NCBI GenBank assembly: GCA_965644315.1
Contig: CBFFRQ010000079.1
Location: 248,001 to 312,000, forward strand
Length of the DNA: 64,000 bases
Direction: 5' to 3'
DNA from: Caecitellus pseudoparvulus
Lineage: Eukaryota; Bigyra: Bicosoecida
Shown here one piece after another: positions 30,980 to 41,471 of the stretch. The notes beneath the pieces were generated by a model, which did no database searches, was not told the DNA's origin, and saw nothing but the letters and a program-made list of their open reading frames with translations. The position numbers were made by a program, and so were the translations under genes. Numbering within the stretch: position 1 is the first letter of the stretch; each line of letters begins with the position of its first letter.

Positions 30980-33900
30980 ATGGAGGAGGCGGCAGTCGCT
31001 CGCCTCCTCTTGGACAGTGCACTGGCAGCCCACACCGTGCCCCAGCAGCGTGCCATCGCCCTGCTCCACCGCACAGCGGCCGAGACGCCGCACCGGCTGC
31101 ATGAAGCCAGCGTGCCATGCTCCAAGCAACGACTGTTCGATGTGTCCTTTTACCCGACCTTTTACGGCTCCAACGTGGGGGCAGCCATGAAACGACTGAC
31201 GTTCGAGGTGCAGACGTTCGACAGCGTGTTGGTGTCCCGCTTCGCGGCCGTGGGGCGTCGCTTGCTGCGGGAGGACGCAGGGCAGGCAGGCGATGGTGCA
31301 GTGCAGCAGGGCACGCACAGCAGCGCCCCCTCAGCCCTGCCACTGGCCGTGGACGTCCTGTGTGACGGCGGCGCGACGATGGAAGACCTCGTGCTCAGCG
31401 CTGTGAAGCAGAGCTGCCTCGCCGCGGCGCTCTTTGCAGGGTCAGGCGCCAGCTCGCCGGCGGAGGGGAGTGGCTCTGGCGCTGCGCCCGACACCCTCAC
31501 GACGCTGGCCCAGGCGTGCGTGTTGAAGTGCGCCGGCCTGCGCGACTTCCTGCACTGCGATGCGGGACGCAAGGTGGCCGCCAGCCGGTCTGTCCAGGAA
31601 GCAGTCGCCCTCGGCCGGCCCCTGCGGTGGTCATTGCAGGCCAAGCGCACTGCGCCCGGGTGGAGCCCTCAGTCCCCCGCGGCGGCCTTGGTGGACGCCA
31701 GCCTGGCGCCGCCCCTGCTGCAGTTGTTGGGCGCCCACAGGCGGCGAGTGCACGCGGGTGCCTTGGGGCCCTGCCTGCGACATGCCAATGCTGAGTGGCC
31801 CCTGCGTGTGCGAGTGCGGGGGGTGCGGAACCTCCTGCCTGCCCTCGCCCACGCCAAGGTGCCAGGGCGCAACACAGCCGCCCTGCCCAAGGCAGAGGGG
31901 CACCACAAGTCCTCCGGCAGCTCCGCCGCAGGCCGCACTCGTGCACTGTCCTTTGGCATGCTGGGCCGCAGTGGCCGCAGCACTGCCGGCGGGGAGGGGG
32001 GCGATGCAGGCGAGGGAAAGGCCCCTGCAAGGGTACTGTCCTCGCCACTGGACCGAGAGTCCTCCACAGCGACGCTGTCCGCAACGGCAGCTGAAGACGG
32101 CACGCTGCTGGTGCCGCTCGAGCACGCCCAGGGGTGCGTGCGTGTGCCAGGCACCAAGGCCACCACCCAGCTCACGGCCGTGTTCGTGCGGGTGGAGGTG
32201 GTGTACGGGGGCAAGACGCTGCCAGGGTGCACCATGCACACCCGCCACCGCGCGTGGGCCCCCCACATTCTGTGGGAGGGTGGCAGTGTCGAGGGGGGTG
32301 CGCAAGGCTGCACTGCTGACGGCGGGGAGGGCTGGCTCAGCACCCAGCGCCTGGTGCAGGACATGCCCCAGGAGAGCTGCTTGAGTGTGACTGTGCTGGC
32401 GCTGGGGGAGGGCTTGGCAGAGCCCGTGACGCTGGGCAGCTCCACGCTGCCGCTGGTGCGGCCCGATGCCACCCTTCTGGCTGGGCGGCGGGAGGTGCGG
32501 TGTTGGCCAGGCGACACACCCACCGCGCACCGGCCAGTGGGCCCCTACGTGCCGCCCTCTGACACACACAGGTCGGCACACAGCTTGGCAGAGGAGCAGG
32601 AGGGGGCGCAGGTAGCCCAGAGATGCCAGGTGGGCGGCGAGACCGCCTCGCAGGTTGGGTGGGGCGCGCTGACTACGCCCCCCGGCAGTGACGCGGCGGG
32701 CTCGCTACAGGGGGATATGGCGCTGGGGTTGTTGACACAGGCCACCATGCACCACGACGTGGAGGAGGTGTCCCGTCCCCTGCCGTCCGCCTCCCGCAGC
32801 CCACACCCCTTCAGCGACGAGGACAGCGACGGGGAAGACGGCCACGCGCCCCTCATCCACGCGCCTGATCGGGAGGCTTCAGGCAGCAGCTCTGGCAGCG
32901 GTGGCGTGGACGACGCCGTGGTGGGCCGGGAGGCTGGCGAGGATGCCATCAGCGCCATGGGCGGCGGCGTCGCACCCTCCCCTGGTCCCCGACGGCCCGG
33001 CCAGCGGCCAGTGCCCAAGCGCCGCACAGGCAGCGTGTACTACACGGGGGATGACTGGATCGAGCGCCTGGAGGCTGAGCGGGAGCTGGAGGCCAGCACA
33101 GGGGTCAGTGGAGACGGTGCCAGCCCGCAGCCGGAGTCGGGTCCCGCCAGCCTGCCTGTGTCTGTGCTGGCCCTGCCCAAGGCGCGGGGTGCCGGCGAGG
33201 ACGGCGGCGGCGCGCCAGGCGTCGTGGTGCCGACGCGGAACCAGGGGCGGCGCAAGCGCTTGTCTCGCATGGTTCGATCTGGTTCCCGCTTCGCGTACAC
33301 CAACAGCATGGCTGCCATTGGGGAGGACGACGACGAGGGGGAGGGCGAGGAGGGGGTGGAGGGCGGGCTGGTGGAAGGCAAGGCGGCAGGGGACGTGGCG
33401 AGTGTGCTGCCGCCCCGAGCGGTGAGTCCACCCACTGCCCCAGCACAGGCTGGTGCGCCGCCCCCTCCTGCGCCGGCAGCTCCCGCCACTGCTCGGGATG
33501 TCGGCAGCATGGAGGCGCCTGCCTTCCTCATCCCCACCCAGCCAGACCGCGGCGCCAGTGAGTTGTACGAGGAGTACCCCCTGACTGTGCTGCTGGAGGT
33601 GCAGGGGCACGTGTTGCCCGTGGTAGTGGATGCCCCCCCTGTGGAGGTGGCGCACCTCGGCTCGGCTGCCAAGAGCACGGCACTGGCGCTGCTGGCACTG
33701 GGGGACTGTGCCTCGGGGCAGCGGGGAGCGCGGATCCGCCGCCCTTCCGCCGCGCCTGGGCCAGCCCCCCCCGCAGCACCTGCGTCCCCCACACCTGGTC
33801 GTGCCCACTCCAGTACCGCGTCAGCAGAGCCGGTCGTGCTCACTGGCGGAGATCTACCCGCCCCTGCACCAGGTGCTGGTGGCGATGCAGCTGAGGTGCC

Positions 33901-36900
33901 CCACACTGGCTCCCGATCAGGCAGCGAGGCGGCGTTGGAGCCTGAGGGCTTGCTCCGACACAGGCCAGCGGCCGGCAGCACCGTCGCCCCCCCCGGCAGC
34001 AGTGGGGAGGAGTCTGAGGCTGGTGCTGTGCCAGAGAGCACTGGTGCATACGCTGCCTACGCGCAGCTGCGCCTGGTGCTGGTGGCTTTGGGGCTGGACT
34101 GCCCCGCGCGGCACCCTCCTGCTCTGCCTGACGGCCTGGAGCACCTGCGCATGCCGGCGCGTGTGGATGTGCGGGGCGCCTTGGCAGAGCTGGGTCTCGC
34201 GGAGCAGGGCCAGCAGCTGCCTGCGCTGGACGTCAGCGCCACCCTGCAGACGTACGCTGCGAGTCCGGCAGAGCTGCGGGCGCACGTGCTGGAGTGCATT
34301 GCGCGACTTGCGGGGGGCGGCGGCGTCACCGCCCCGCTGGCGTCTGCGCTGCAGGCGGTGCACACAGGGGCACTGCCGTTGACCGCCCTCGTGGCGTTGC
34401 TGCTGCGAGAGGCGGCGGTGCGGCGCGCGGTGGGCGTGGACGAAGCGTTGGTGTCCACGAAGCCGCACACGCCACTGCTGATCGGGCCACGTGTGGGCGC
34501 TTCGTTGTGGGGCCCAGGGGCGGCCATGGACGACGCCCGTTTCACGGGGTTCTATGACACGGTGCCGTTCGGGAAGCAGGGGGGGGGAGGTGCCGCTTCA
34601 CGCCCCGGCAGCCCAGGCCCCCGTCGGGGCACGTCCGCTGGGCGGGGCGCGCTGCTGGCGGGTCGGCAGGGCTCCGAGGGCGCCGTGCCGGTGCCAGGCA
34701 GCGTGGACCCCTCCTTGGACCCAGCTGCGGGGCTGAAGGGGCAGACGGGGCTGAACTTCAACACGGAGTTCCACATCCCCGTGGAGCGGCGCGGGTGGAT
34801 GCGCAAGCTGGGCAAGCAGTCCTGGAGCCGGTGGCGCCGCCGGTGGTTTGTCCTCAGCGAGGCCAGCGGCAGCCTGTCGTACTACGAGAGCAACACGAGC
34901 GCCGGCACCGACGCCAAGGGCGTCGTGCCCCTGGCTGGCATGACTGCCAAGGCGCAGCCAGACCGCAACCGCTCCTACCAGCGCATCGTCGGCAGCACGC
35001 GCAAGGACCTGACGCTGTACTGCTTCGCGGTGGGCCCCGCCAAGGGCGAGAAGCTGGGCGACCGGACGTACTACCTGTACGCAGAGGCCAAGCGTGACAT
35101 GGAGGGGTGGGTGGACGCCATTTGCACGGTGGCCAGCCGTAGTGAGGCGAGCCAGGCGGGGGGGAGGGGGCGGGGGCGGCTGCCCCTCACGCCTGGCTCG
35201 CCTGCTAGCCGAGCAGCGGCGGGGGCCAGTGTGGCGGAAGGCCCCTCCCCCGTGGCCTTGGCGGTGTCTCCCCGGGTGTCCACGCCAGGGGGCCCAGAGT
35301 CCCCTCTGGCCTCGGCGGCGGGCCAGAGCGGCCGCTCCCGCACCCGAGGCGGGTCCCTGCAAGCGGCCGCTGGGGCGACGGGCAAGTCACCGCCCCCCGC
35401 CACCTCGCCGTCGCAAACCAAGCCCAAGACCACCGCTGGGCGTGCCTCGGGCATGCTGCGCCGCATGTTTGGGCGGCCAGCGGCGGGCGGCGCTGAGCAG
35501 GATGCCTCGCACGCCGGCGGGGAGGCAGCACCGGCGCCGCCAGAACTGCCGGCGCTGCCCAGCGTCACGGGGCGCAGTCGCCGCGGCAAGCGCCCCAGCA
35601 TGATGATGGCGGCCTCTGCTTCCCAGCGGGGCATGGGCCTGCTGCAGTCCCCGACAGCGCCGGCGCCGCCCACCCCGCCGACGCTGGAGTCTGGGCCGCG
35701 GCGGCGGAGTGCCAGCATCGCCGCGGGGGACGCCACGCCACCGCCGCCCACCAGCTTGATGGCCAGCCTGCGCCAGCAGTTTGCGGGGGGGGCGGCGGGC
35801 GCCTCCCCCGGCCCGCCAACGCCCAGCCTGGAAGCTCGGCCCTGTGTTCTGAAGCTGCTCGCTGCAGCGGACAACGCTGCGCGCAGGGCGACAGGCGGGG
35901 ACGGGATCAGTGGCGGCAGCACCGGGGACGCCGGCGGCAGCCGTCGGGGGAAGCTGCTGGGCAGCATCTTTGGCAGCGGTGGCTCTGCATCGTCGCCTGC
36001 TGCGCCCTCTCTGGCTGTGCGGCGTGTGGCTGGGGCAGAGGCGTTGGCGTGGGGGGACCGCCCTGCCAGCGCCTCGGGTGCGTGGGACAGGCAGGAGACT
36101 GGGTTTTGGGCGGGTGTGGCGGGCGCCAATGCCGCCACATCCCGCTTGGGCGGCCAGCCGTTGCACTGGTGGGTGGTGCTGGACGAGTTGACGGAGGGGG
36201 AGGCCACACGTGTGGCGCTGCCAGTGGGCACACTGGCTGACGCAGCCGCCGCAGGACACGTCACCCCCTCCTCTGCTCTGTCTGCGTTGGCTGCCCGGGC
36301 TGACTCGGCGGCTGCCGTGCGCCGGCAGCCATCCTCTGGCCCCCGCGGCAGTGCTTTGCTGGCGGCACGGCGCAGCTTGCTCAGTGGCTCCCATCTGCCC
36401 CGCGAAGCAGGTGCTCGTGGGGTCAGTGGTGGTGGTGGCGCCAGCACACCCGACGACAGCCCGCTGAGCCGAGAGATTGTCGTGCCGGGTGCGGGTGCCA
36501 AGGCGCCGCCACAGCAGTGCCAGGTGGTGTTGTGGCGCCCAGTGCCTGGTGCCGAGCAGTGGCCCCCGCCACCCACTCCAGCCCACGCTCACGTGCTGTC
36601 CAACCGCCCCCTGCTGCGGCCTCTGCTGCACTCCTCTGAAAGCCACATGTGGACTGCGTCGGGTGCCGCAGACACGCCGCCCACCACGCACGCCCTGCAG
36701 GTGCTGGGGCGACAGGTGGTTATGCCAGGGCTGGCGCACTCCACGGCCGGCCTGCTGGCGTCAGACCCCGGCGCACTGCTGTTCGTGGCCGGTCATGCGG
36801 GCCACGCAGGGGCCAGCTCCGCGGCAGACGAGGCAGGCCCGCCCCAGGCACCCCTGCCCCTGCTGGCGCTGTGGCTGGCTGGACGAGACTGCCTGGGGCG

Positions 36901-39900
36901 GTACACCCCCCTGGCTCTGCGGCTGACAGGGGACGAGCCGACGTCACGGCGCGCCACACGGGTGCGGCGAGCCAGCGCAGGCAGCGCCAAGGACCTGGCC
37001 TTGCCGTGGTCCGAGGAGGACACGGCCGCCGCAGCGGCGTGGGCGGAGGCGGCGGGGGCCGTGCTGCAGCGGGCTCACGACCTGGGCGTGCCTGTGCCCA
37101 ACCTGGTGGATGGACTGCAGGCGAGGGCTGCATGGGGTTCACGCCACACGGTGGGCTCGCGCAACGTCGTGGCGCCAAGCGGGACGGAGGCGCCCCCCCC
37201 CGTCTCTGCAGTGGGCACGGAGCTGCCCCTGGCCCAGCGCCTGCCAGTCCTGGCGCGCTGCGTGGGGGAGGTGTGCAGTGCCCTGTCAGCCCTGGTGCAT
37301 GCACTGGTCGTGGTGGGCGCGCCGGCATGGGAGGGCGCTGCGCCTGTCTCGCAGGTCCCACTGGGTGGGCCAGACCACGGCACGCCTGCGCTGGCCCTGG
37401 CTGATGCCTGCAGCTCCCCCATCACTGCCGCCCTGCTGCAGGCGGCACAGCGCAACCCTGCCTCGCACTCCCCTGAACTGCCCAAGGCCCTCAACCAGCT
37501 GCGGGCGGAGGGCGGTGAGGGCGAGGCAGAGGCTGCGTGGGGCGTGCTGTTCGCAGCGGCAGCCTCCAGCCAAGGCTCCGTGGAGCGCGCGACGCACCAG
37601 CTGCAGCGCTTGAACGCACAGGTGCTACCCCCCGCCCTGCTGGAGCATGTGCGGGTGTGGGCGCTGCTGCTGCCTGCGCAGGCCGCACCTGGCGCAGAGG
37701 AAGGCAGCGCCGAGCACCGGTGGCAGGCCATGCGGCTGCCGCGGGCGCGCGCCGGCCTGGGCGGCTTGGCCAGCAGTCTGCTGGAGGCCCGGCGCAGCAG
37801 CCTGACGGGGCTGGGCGGCGAGTGGCGGCGCAGTACGCGTGCCATGCCCAGTGACGGCATCGCGGAGAAGTATTCGTCGCCCTCCCAGCCAGAGGCGGAG
37901 GACGGCGGCGGGCCCACTCACATGGACGTGGCGGAGCTGTCCATGACGCTGGCAGAAGCACTGCCGGCCGCGCGAGCCCTGGCTGTGCGCCACTTGGCGG
38001 CGTTGTTCTGCGCCCGGGTGTGGGTGGAGGTGGCGGGCAGGGGGGACGAGGCTGTGCAGTGGGCCCGTCCTCGCGTGGAGGCCTTCATGCGGGCAGTGCG
38101 CGACGGCGGGGCGGCGGCTGTGGCCAGCGGCCGCCCCCCCAGCACGGGCGCCGTGGAGGGCGATGTGGCTGGCCTGCTGGCAGTGTACGGCGCGGCGTTC
38201 CCGGGGGCTGGGCAGGCGGGCCGTCGACCTGGGCGAGACGGCCCCGTGCCCATCGTCCTCCCGCCCACTGCCAAGGCGGCCTGGGAGCCGGGCCAGCCCG
38301 CCACACGCGGCACGTTCTGGCACCTGGTGGCATGCGAGGTCGCGCGCTGTGCCGGGTGTCTCCTACGGCGCGAGGACGCCACGCCGCCGCCACACAACGC
38401 CCTGCAGCACCTGCAGCTGCCCAGCGGCGCTGCATTTGCACTGCCCTGGTCTGTCGCCAGCGCCGCCCCCGTGACTGATGGCGGCGGCAGCATGCTGTGG
38501 CCGGGGCGCGGTGTGGGCGCCGAGGCCCTCGCCGCCTCCGCCGCCCCCATGCTGCCCCTCATCGGCGGCAGCGCGTCCCTGGCCTTCGCAGAGCAAGGCA
38601 GCGGCGGGCGCACGGCAGCCATGGCTGCCTGCGTCACTCCCGCTGTGCTGCAAGCCGCCAAGGCCCTGCCTGCTCCGGCGGCAGGCGGCGACCACGTCAT
38701 GCACCTGCTGCGCCTGGGCAGCGACCCCAGTGCTTCTCCCGTGCCCCCCGCCCGCAGCAGTGGCAAGTGGTGGGGGGAGGCGGCGCCTGGGCGCCTGCTG
38801 GGCACGCTGGCGGCAGCCCTGGGCGTGGACCAGGGAGCCTTCGACGCACTGGGGGCGTGGCTGTTGCGGCATGCGCCCCTGCCCAGGCAGGGGTGCGAGT
38901 GGGACCACCACTTGCTGGCCGAGGCCATGGACGTGGTGCAGGGGCAGGGGTGGAGTCCCCTGCACGTCCAAGCGCCCAGCGTCGGCCCCCTGCTGCCTTG
39001 GGACACCGCCGGCGTCGTCAGCCTGCAGCTGCTGGACGCCGTGGGGCGCGCCTTTGACCCAGCGGCGCCTCAGGCGGGCCACGGCGTGGCGCGTGTGCGG
39101 GAGGATGGCGGAGTGCTGGGTGTGTCCCCCAGTGCCTTTGCGCTGGGACAGGACCCCACGCCCCTGCCCAGCCCCGTCCTGGCCCCTGCGCCGCCGCCCA
39201 CACCCTCCCTTCGCAGCGCGCTTCGGGCAGCCTCTGCCGGCCTCGCCCGCCTGCACAAGACGACCAGCTGGCGGGCGGCGAGCGAGAGCTTGGCGCCGCC
39301 GCGTGCCGAGACGATACCTGCGCTGGCGCTGCGGCTGCTGGACTGCGAGGAGGCGGCCTTCACGAACCTGCCGCCTTCCTGGATGCCGGGCGAGGACGCC
39401 AGCGCGGGGCTGGGCGCCGCCGCTCTGCAGCTGGCGTGCGCTGGCGAGGGCGCCACGACGCCTTCCTCCGCCCCACCGCCACCGCCGCCCAAGGCGCCGT
39501 CGGCGTTGCGCCTGGAACCAGCAGCTTCCCCCCCTGCTTCGCCCTCTCGCCGCCCAGCGGGCCCGGGGTCCCCCACCCGGACACGCCGCCTGCAGGACAG
39601 CTTCGCGGTGGGGCACAAGGCTGCCACGACGGTGCCATTCAAGACGCTCTCGCGAGCAGGCAGCAGCCACACGCCACTGCAGGTGAGCGCCGTGGGAGGC
39701 GGCGCGCGCGCGCCCCTGTCCAGGGCCATGACGCTCAGCAAGCCGCGCCTGCGGGGGCACACGGGGGACGCAGGCGGCGCAGGGGAGGGCTCAGGGTTTG
39801 GGGCCATGCTGCCCAACCTGTTCGATACGCTGTTCCAGAGCGACCCCCTGCACCAGATGAACAGCGTGCAGCGGGCGGCGGTGTGGCAGTGCCGCGCTGC

Positions 39901-41443
39901 CATCACGCACATCCCCGCCGCCTTGCCCAAGCTGCTGTCCAGCATCTCCTGGGCCAGTCGCACCAGCACACGGGAGGCGCACAGGTTGCTGTACGGCTGG
40001 GCGTGCTTCCCCCGGGACCGTGCGGCGAGGTACTTGGAGCTGCTGGACCAGGGGCACGCCGACCAGCAAGTGCGCGCCAAGGCAGTGGCGCAGCTGGGCG
40101 GCGTCGGCGACGAGGAGCTAGCAGAGCTCATCCCGCAGCTGGTGCAGGCGCTGAAGTTCGAGGCGCACCTGTCGTCGCCGCTCATGATGCTGCTGGTGTC
40201 ACGGGCGGTGGCGGCGCCCCTGGCCATCGGCATGCCGCTGTACTGGTGCATGGAGGTGGAGGCAGGCAGCAACGCGCCGGCCTTTGCTCTCTTCGCCCAC
40301 CTCCTGCGCGCCGTGACGAGCCAGCTGCCGCCCCTGCACCGCAGCTTGCTGTCCACGCAGCAGGCGCTGTGGGGGCGCCAGGGCGCCTTCGCGCGCATCT
40401 GCGAGCACGTCATGCTGCACAAGAAGGCGGGTAAGGCCAAGTTGAAGTCCATCGCGCAGACGGCGCTGCGGGCGCTGGCGGTGGAGCTGCCTGAGAAACA
40501 CGTGCTGCCCATCGATGGGCGGCTGGAGGTGGGGCGCCTGCTGGTGGACAAGTGCCGTGTCATGGACAGCGCCAAGAAGCCCCTGTGGCTGGTGTTTGAG
40601 AACGCAGACCCCGCCGTCGTGGGCAGCGACCACCCCGACGCGGAGGTGCTGGTGATCTTCAAGGCGGGGGACGACATCCGGCAAGACACCGTCGTGCTGC
40701 AGCTCATCCGGACGATGGACCGGCTGTGGAAGGCGGAGGGGCTGGACCTGGCCATGTCCCCCTACCGCTGCCTGCCCACCTGGCACGACGGCGGCTTCGT
40801 GGAGATCGTCAAGGCCAGCGACACGACGGCCAACATCCAGACGACGTACGGCGGCACGCTGGGCGCCTACAAGGAGACGGTGTTCAAGGAGTGGCTGCTG
40901 GAACACAATGGGCCCGAGGGCAGCCCCGCGTACGAGGCAGCGGTGGACCGCTTCATCCGCTCGGCAGCGGGGTACTGTGTCGCCACGTACGTCCTGGGCA
41001 TCGGCGACCGGCACAACGACAACATCATGATCAAGAAGTCGGGCGAGTACTTCCACATTGACTTCGGGCACTTCCTGGGCAACTTCAAGTACCAGTTCGG
41101 CATGGCCCGCGAGCGCACCGCCTTCGTGTTCACCCCCGAAATGCTGCACGTGATGGGGGGCAAGGGCGCGCCCGGGCATGTGCGCTTCCTGGAGTTGGCG
41201 GGGCGCGCCTTCAACATCGTGCGGCGGCACGGCCCGGAGCTCATCAACATGCTCAGTCTCATGCTGCCGGGCGGCATGCCTGAGCTGCGCTCCAAGGACG
41301 ACATCCAGTACCTGAAGGAGCGCCTGGTGCTGCACATGGGCGAGGAGGCGGCGGCGGCGGAATTCGCCGCAGAGGCGGAGCGCGCTCTCACCGACACGCG
41401 CAAGCTCCTGGACAACACCATCCACATCCTGGCCCACCGATGA
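30980..41443 (+). CDS. Giant class I-like phosphoinositide 3-kinase with PH domain
   Basis: Class I PI3Ks phosphorylate PtdIns lipids on the 3-OH at membranes, usually downstream of Ras or receptors. This is one uninterrupted frame of 3487 residues from the first ATG (30980). Domains in order: a Ras-binding-like domain (about residues 70-225; DVLCDGGATMEDLVLSAVKQ and VLKCAGLRDFLHC); a PI3K-type C2 domain (about 272-512; LRVRVRGVRNLLP, ending REVRCWPGD); and a very long low-complexity insert that carries a PH domain (about 1272-1385; RRGWMRKLGKQSWSRWRRRW, DMEGWVDAI). The PIK helical domain follows (about 2980-3110; LPKLLSSISWASRTSTREA) and then the lipid kinase domain (about 3170-3487). Kinase residues seen are Lys3228 in IFKAGDDIRQD, the catalytic GDRHNDN with Asp3343, and DFG at Asp3361. 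The activation loop (FKYQFGMARERTAF) keeps the class I RER but has fewer lysines than p110. About 1600 residues between PH and helical domains have no recognised fold. No introns are visible. Confidence 0.88.
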   Translation: MEEAAVARLLLDSALAAHTVPQQRAIALLHRTAAETPHRLHEASVPCSKQRLFDVSFYPTFYGSNVGAAMKRLTFEVQTFDSVLVSRFAAVGRRLLREDAGQAGDGAVQQGTHSSAPSALPLAVDVLCDGGATMEDLVLSAVKQSCLAAALFAGSGASSPAEGSGSGAAPDTLTTLAQACVLKCAGLRDFLHCDAGRKVAASRSVQEAVALGRPLRWSLQAKRTAPGWSPQSPAAALVDASLAPPLLQLLGAHRRRVHAGALGPCLRHANAEWPLRVRVRGVRNLLPALAHAKVPGRNTAALPKAEGHHKSSGSSAAGRTRALSFGMLGRSGRSTAGGEGGDAGEGKAPARVLSSPLDRESSTATLSATAAEDGTLLVPLEHAQGCVRVPGTKATTQLTAVFVRVEVVYGGKTLPGCTMHTRHRAWAPHILWEGGSVEGGAQGCTADGGEGWLSTQRLVQDMPQESCLSVTVLALGEGLAEPVTLGSSTLPLVRPDATLLAGRREVRCWPGDTPTAHRPVGPYVPPSDTHRSAHSLAEEQEGAQVAQRCQVGGETASQVGWGALTTPPGSDAAGSLQGDMALGLLTQATMHHDVEEVSRPLPSASRSPHPFSDEDSDGEDGHAPLIHAPDREASGSSSGSGGVDDAVVGREAGEDAISAMGGGVAPSPGPRRPGQRPVPKRRTGSVYYTGDDWIERLEAERELEASTGVSGDGASPQPESGPASLPVSVLALPKARGAGEDGGGAPGVVVPTRNQGRRKRLSRMVRSGSRFAYTNSMAAIGEDDDEGEGEEGVEGGLVEGKAAGDVASVLPPRAVSPPTAPAQAGAPPPPAPAAPATARDVGSMEAPAFLIPTQPDRGASELYEEYPLTVLLEVQGHVLPVVVDAPPVEVAHLGSAAKSTALALLALGDCASGQRGARIRRPSAAPGPAPPAAPASPTPGRAHSSTASAEPVVLTGGDLPAPAPGAGGDAAEVPHTGSRSGSEAALEPEGLLRHRPAAGSTVAPPGSSGEESEAGAVPESTGAYAAYAQLRLVLVALGLDCPARHPPALPDGLEHLRMPARVDVRGALAELGLAEQGQQLPALDVSATLQTYAASPAELRAHVLECIARLAGGGGVTAPLASALQAVHTGALPLTALVALLLREAAVRRAVGVDEALVSTKPHTPLLIGPRVGASLWGPGAAMDDARFTGFYDTVPFGKQGGGGAASRPGSPGPRRGTSAGRGALLAGRQGSEGAVPVPGSVDPSLDPAAGLKGQTGLNFNTEFHIPVERRGWMRKLGKQSWSRWRRRWFVLSEASGSLSYYESNTSAGTDAKGVVPLAGMTAKAQPDRNRSYQRIVGSTRKDLTLYCFAVGPAKGEKLGDRTYYLYAEAKRDMEGWVDAICTVASRSEASQAGGRGRGRLPLTPGSPASRAAAGASVAEGPSPVALAVSPRVSTPGGPESPLASAAGQSGRSRTRGGSLQAAAGATGKSPPPATSPSQTKPKTTAGRASGMLRRMFGRPAAGGAEQDASHAGGEAAPAPPELPALPSVTGRSRRGKRPSMMMAASASQRGMGLLQSPTAPAPPTPPTLESGPRRRSASIAAGDATPPPPTSLMASLRQQFAGGAAGASPGPPTPSLEARPCVLKLLAAADNAARRATGGDGISGGSTGDAGGSRRGKLLGSIFGSGGSASSPAAPSLAVRRVAGAEALAWGDRPASASGAWDRQETGFWAGVAGANAATSRLGGQPLHWWVVLDELTEGEATRVALPVGTLADAAAAGHVTPSSALSALAARADSAAAVRRQPSSGPRGSALLAARRSLLSGSHLPREAGARGVSGGGGASTPDDSPLSREIVVPGAGAKAPPQQCQVVLWRPVPGAEQWPPPPTPAHAHVLSNRPLLRPLLHSSESHMWTASGAADTPPTTHALQVLGRQVVMPGLAHSTAGLLASDPGALLFVAGHAGHAGASSAADEAGPPQAPLPLLALWLAGRDCLGRYTPLALRLTGDEPTSRRATRVRRASAGSAKDLALPWSEEDTAAAAAWAEAAGAVLQRAHDLGVPVPNLVDGLQARAAWGSRHTVGSRNVVAPSGTEAPPPVSAVGTELPLAQRLPVLARCVGEVCSALSALVHALVVVGAPAWEGAAPVSQVPLGGPDHGTPALALADACSSPITAALLQAAQRNPASHSPELPKALNQLRAEGGEGEAEAAWGVLFAAAASSQGSVERATHQLQRLNAQVLPPALLEHVRVWALLLPAQAAPGAEEGSAEHRWQAMRLPRARAGLGGLASSLLEARRSSLTGLGGEWRRSTRAMPSDGIAEKYSSPSQPEAEDGGGPTHMDVAELSMTLAEALPAARALAVRHLAALFCARVWVEVAGRGDEAVQWARPRVEAFMRAVRDGGAAAVASGRPPSTGAVEGDVAGLLAVYGAAFPGAGQAGRRPGRDGPVPIVLPPTAKAAWEPGQPATRGTFWHLVACEVARCAGCLLRREDATPPPHNALQHLQLPSGAAFALPWSVASAAPVTDGGGSMLWPGRGVGAEALAASAAPMLPLIGGSASLAFAEQGSGGRTAAMAACVTPAVLQAAKALPAPAAGGDHVMHLLRLGSDPSASPVPPARSSGKWWGEAAPGRLLGTLAAALGVDQGAFDALGAWLLRHAPLPRQGCEWDHHLLAEAMDVVQGQGWSPLHVQAPSVGPLLPWDTAGVVSLQLLDAVGRAFDPAAPQAGHGVARVREDGGVLGVSPSAFALGQDPTPLPSPVLAPAPPPTPSLRSALRAASAGLARLHKTTSWRAASESLAPPRAETIPALALRLLDCEEAAFTNLPPSWMPGEDASAGLGAAALQLACAGEGATTPSSAPPPPPPKAPSALRLEPAASPPASPSRRPAGPGSPTRTRRLQDSFAVGHKAATTVPFKTLSRAGSSHTPLQVSAVGGGARAPLSRAMTLSKPRLRGHTGDAGGAGEGSGFGAMLPNLFDTLFQSDPLHQMNSVQRAAVWQCRAAITHIPAALPKLLSSISWASRTSTREAHRLLYGWACFPRDRAARYLELLDQGHADQQVRAKAVAQLGGVGDEELAELIPQLVQALKFEAHLSSPLMMLLVSRAVAAPLAIGMPLYWCMEVEAGSNAPAFALFAHLLRAVTSQLPPLHRSLLSTQQALWGRQGAFARICEHVMLHKKAGKAKLKSIAQTALRALAVELPEKHVLPIDGRLEVGRLLVDKCRVMDSAKKPLWLVFENADPAVVGSDHPDAEVLVIFKAGDDIRQDTVVLQLIRTMDRLWKAEGLDLAMSPYRCLPTWHDGGFVEIVKASDTTANIQTTYGGTLGAYKETVFKEWLLEHNGPEGSPAYEAAVDRFIRSAAGYCVATYVLGIGDRHNDNIMIKKSGEYFHIDFGHFLGNFKYQFGMARERTAFVFTPEMLHVMGGKGAPGHVRFLELAGRAFNIVRRHGPELINMLSLMLPGGMPELRSKDDIQYLKERLVLHMGEEAAAAEFAAEAERALTDTRKLLDNTIHILAHR

Positions 41444-41471
41444 CGCGCAATGCATTCTGCAGGCCTGCCCA

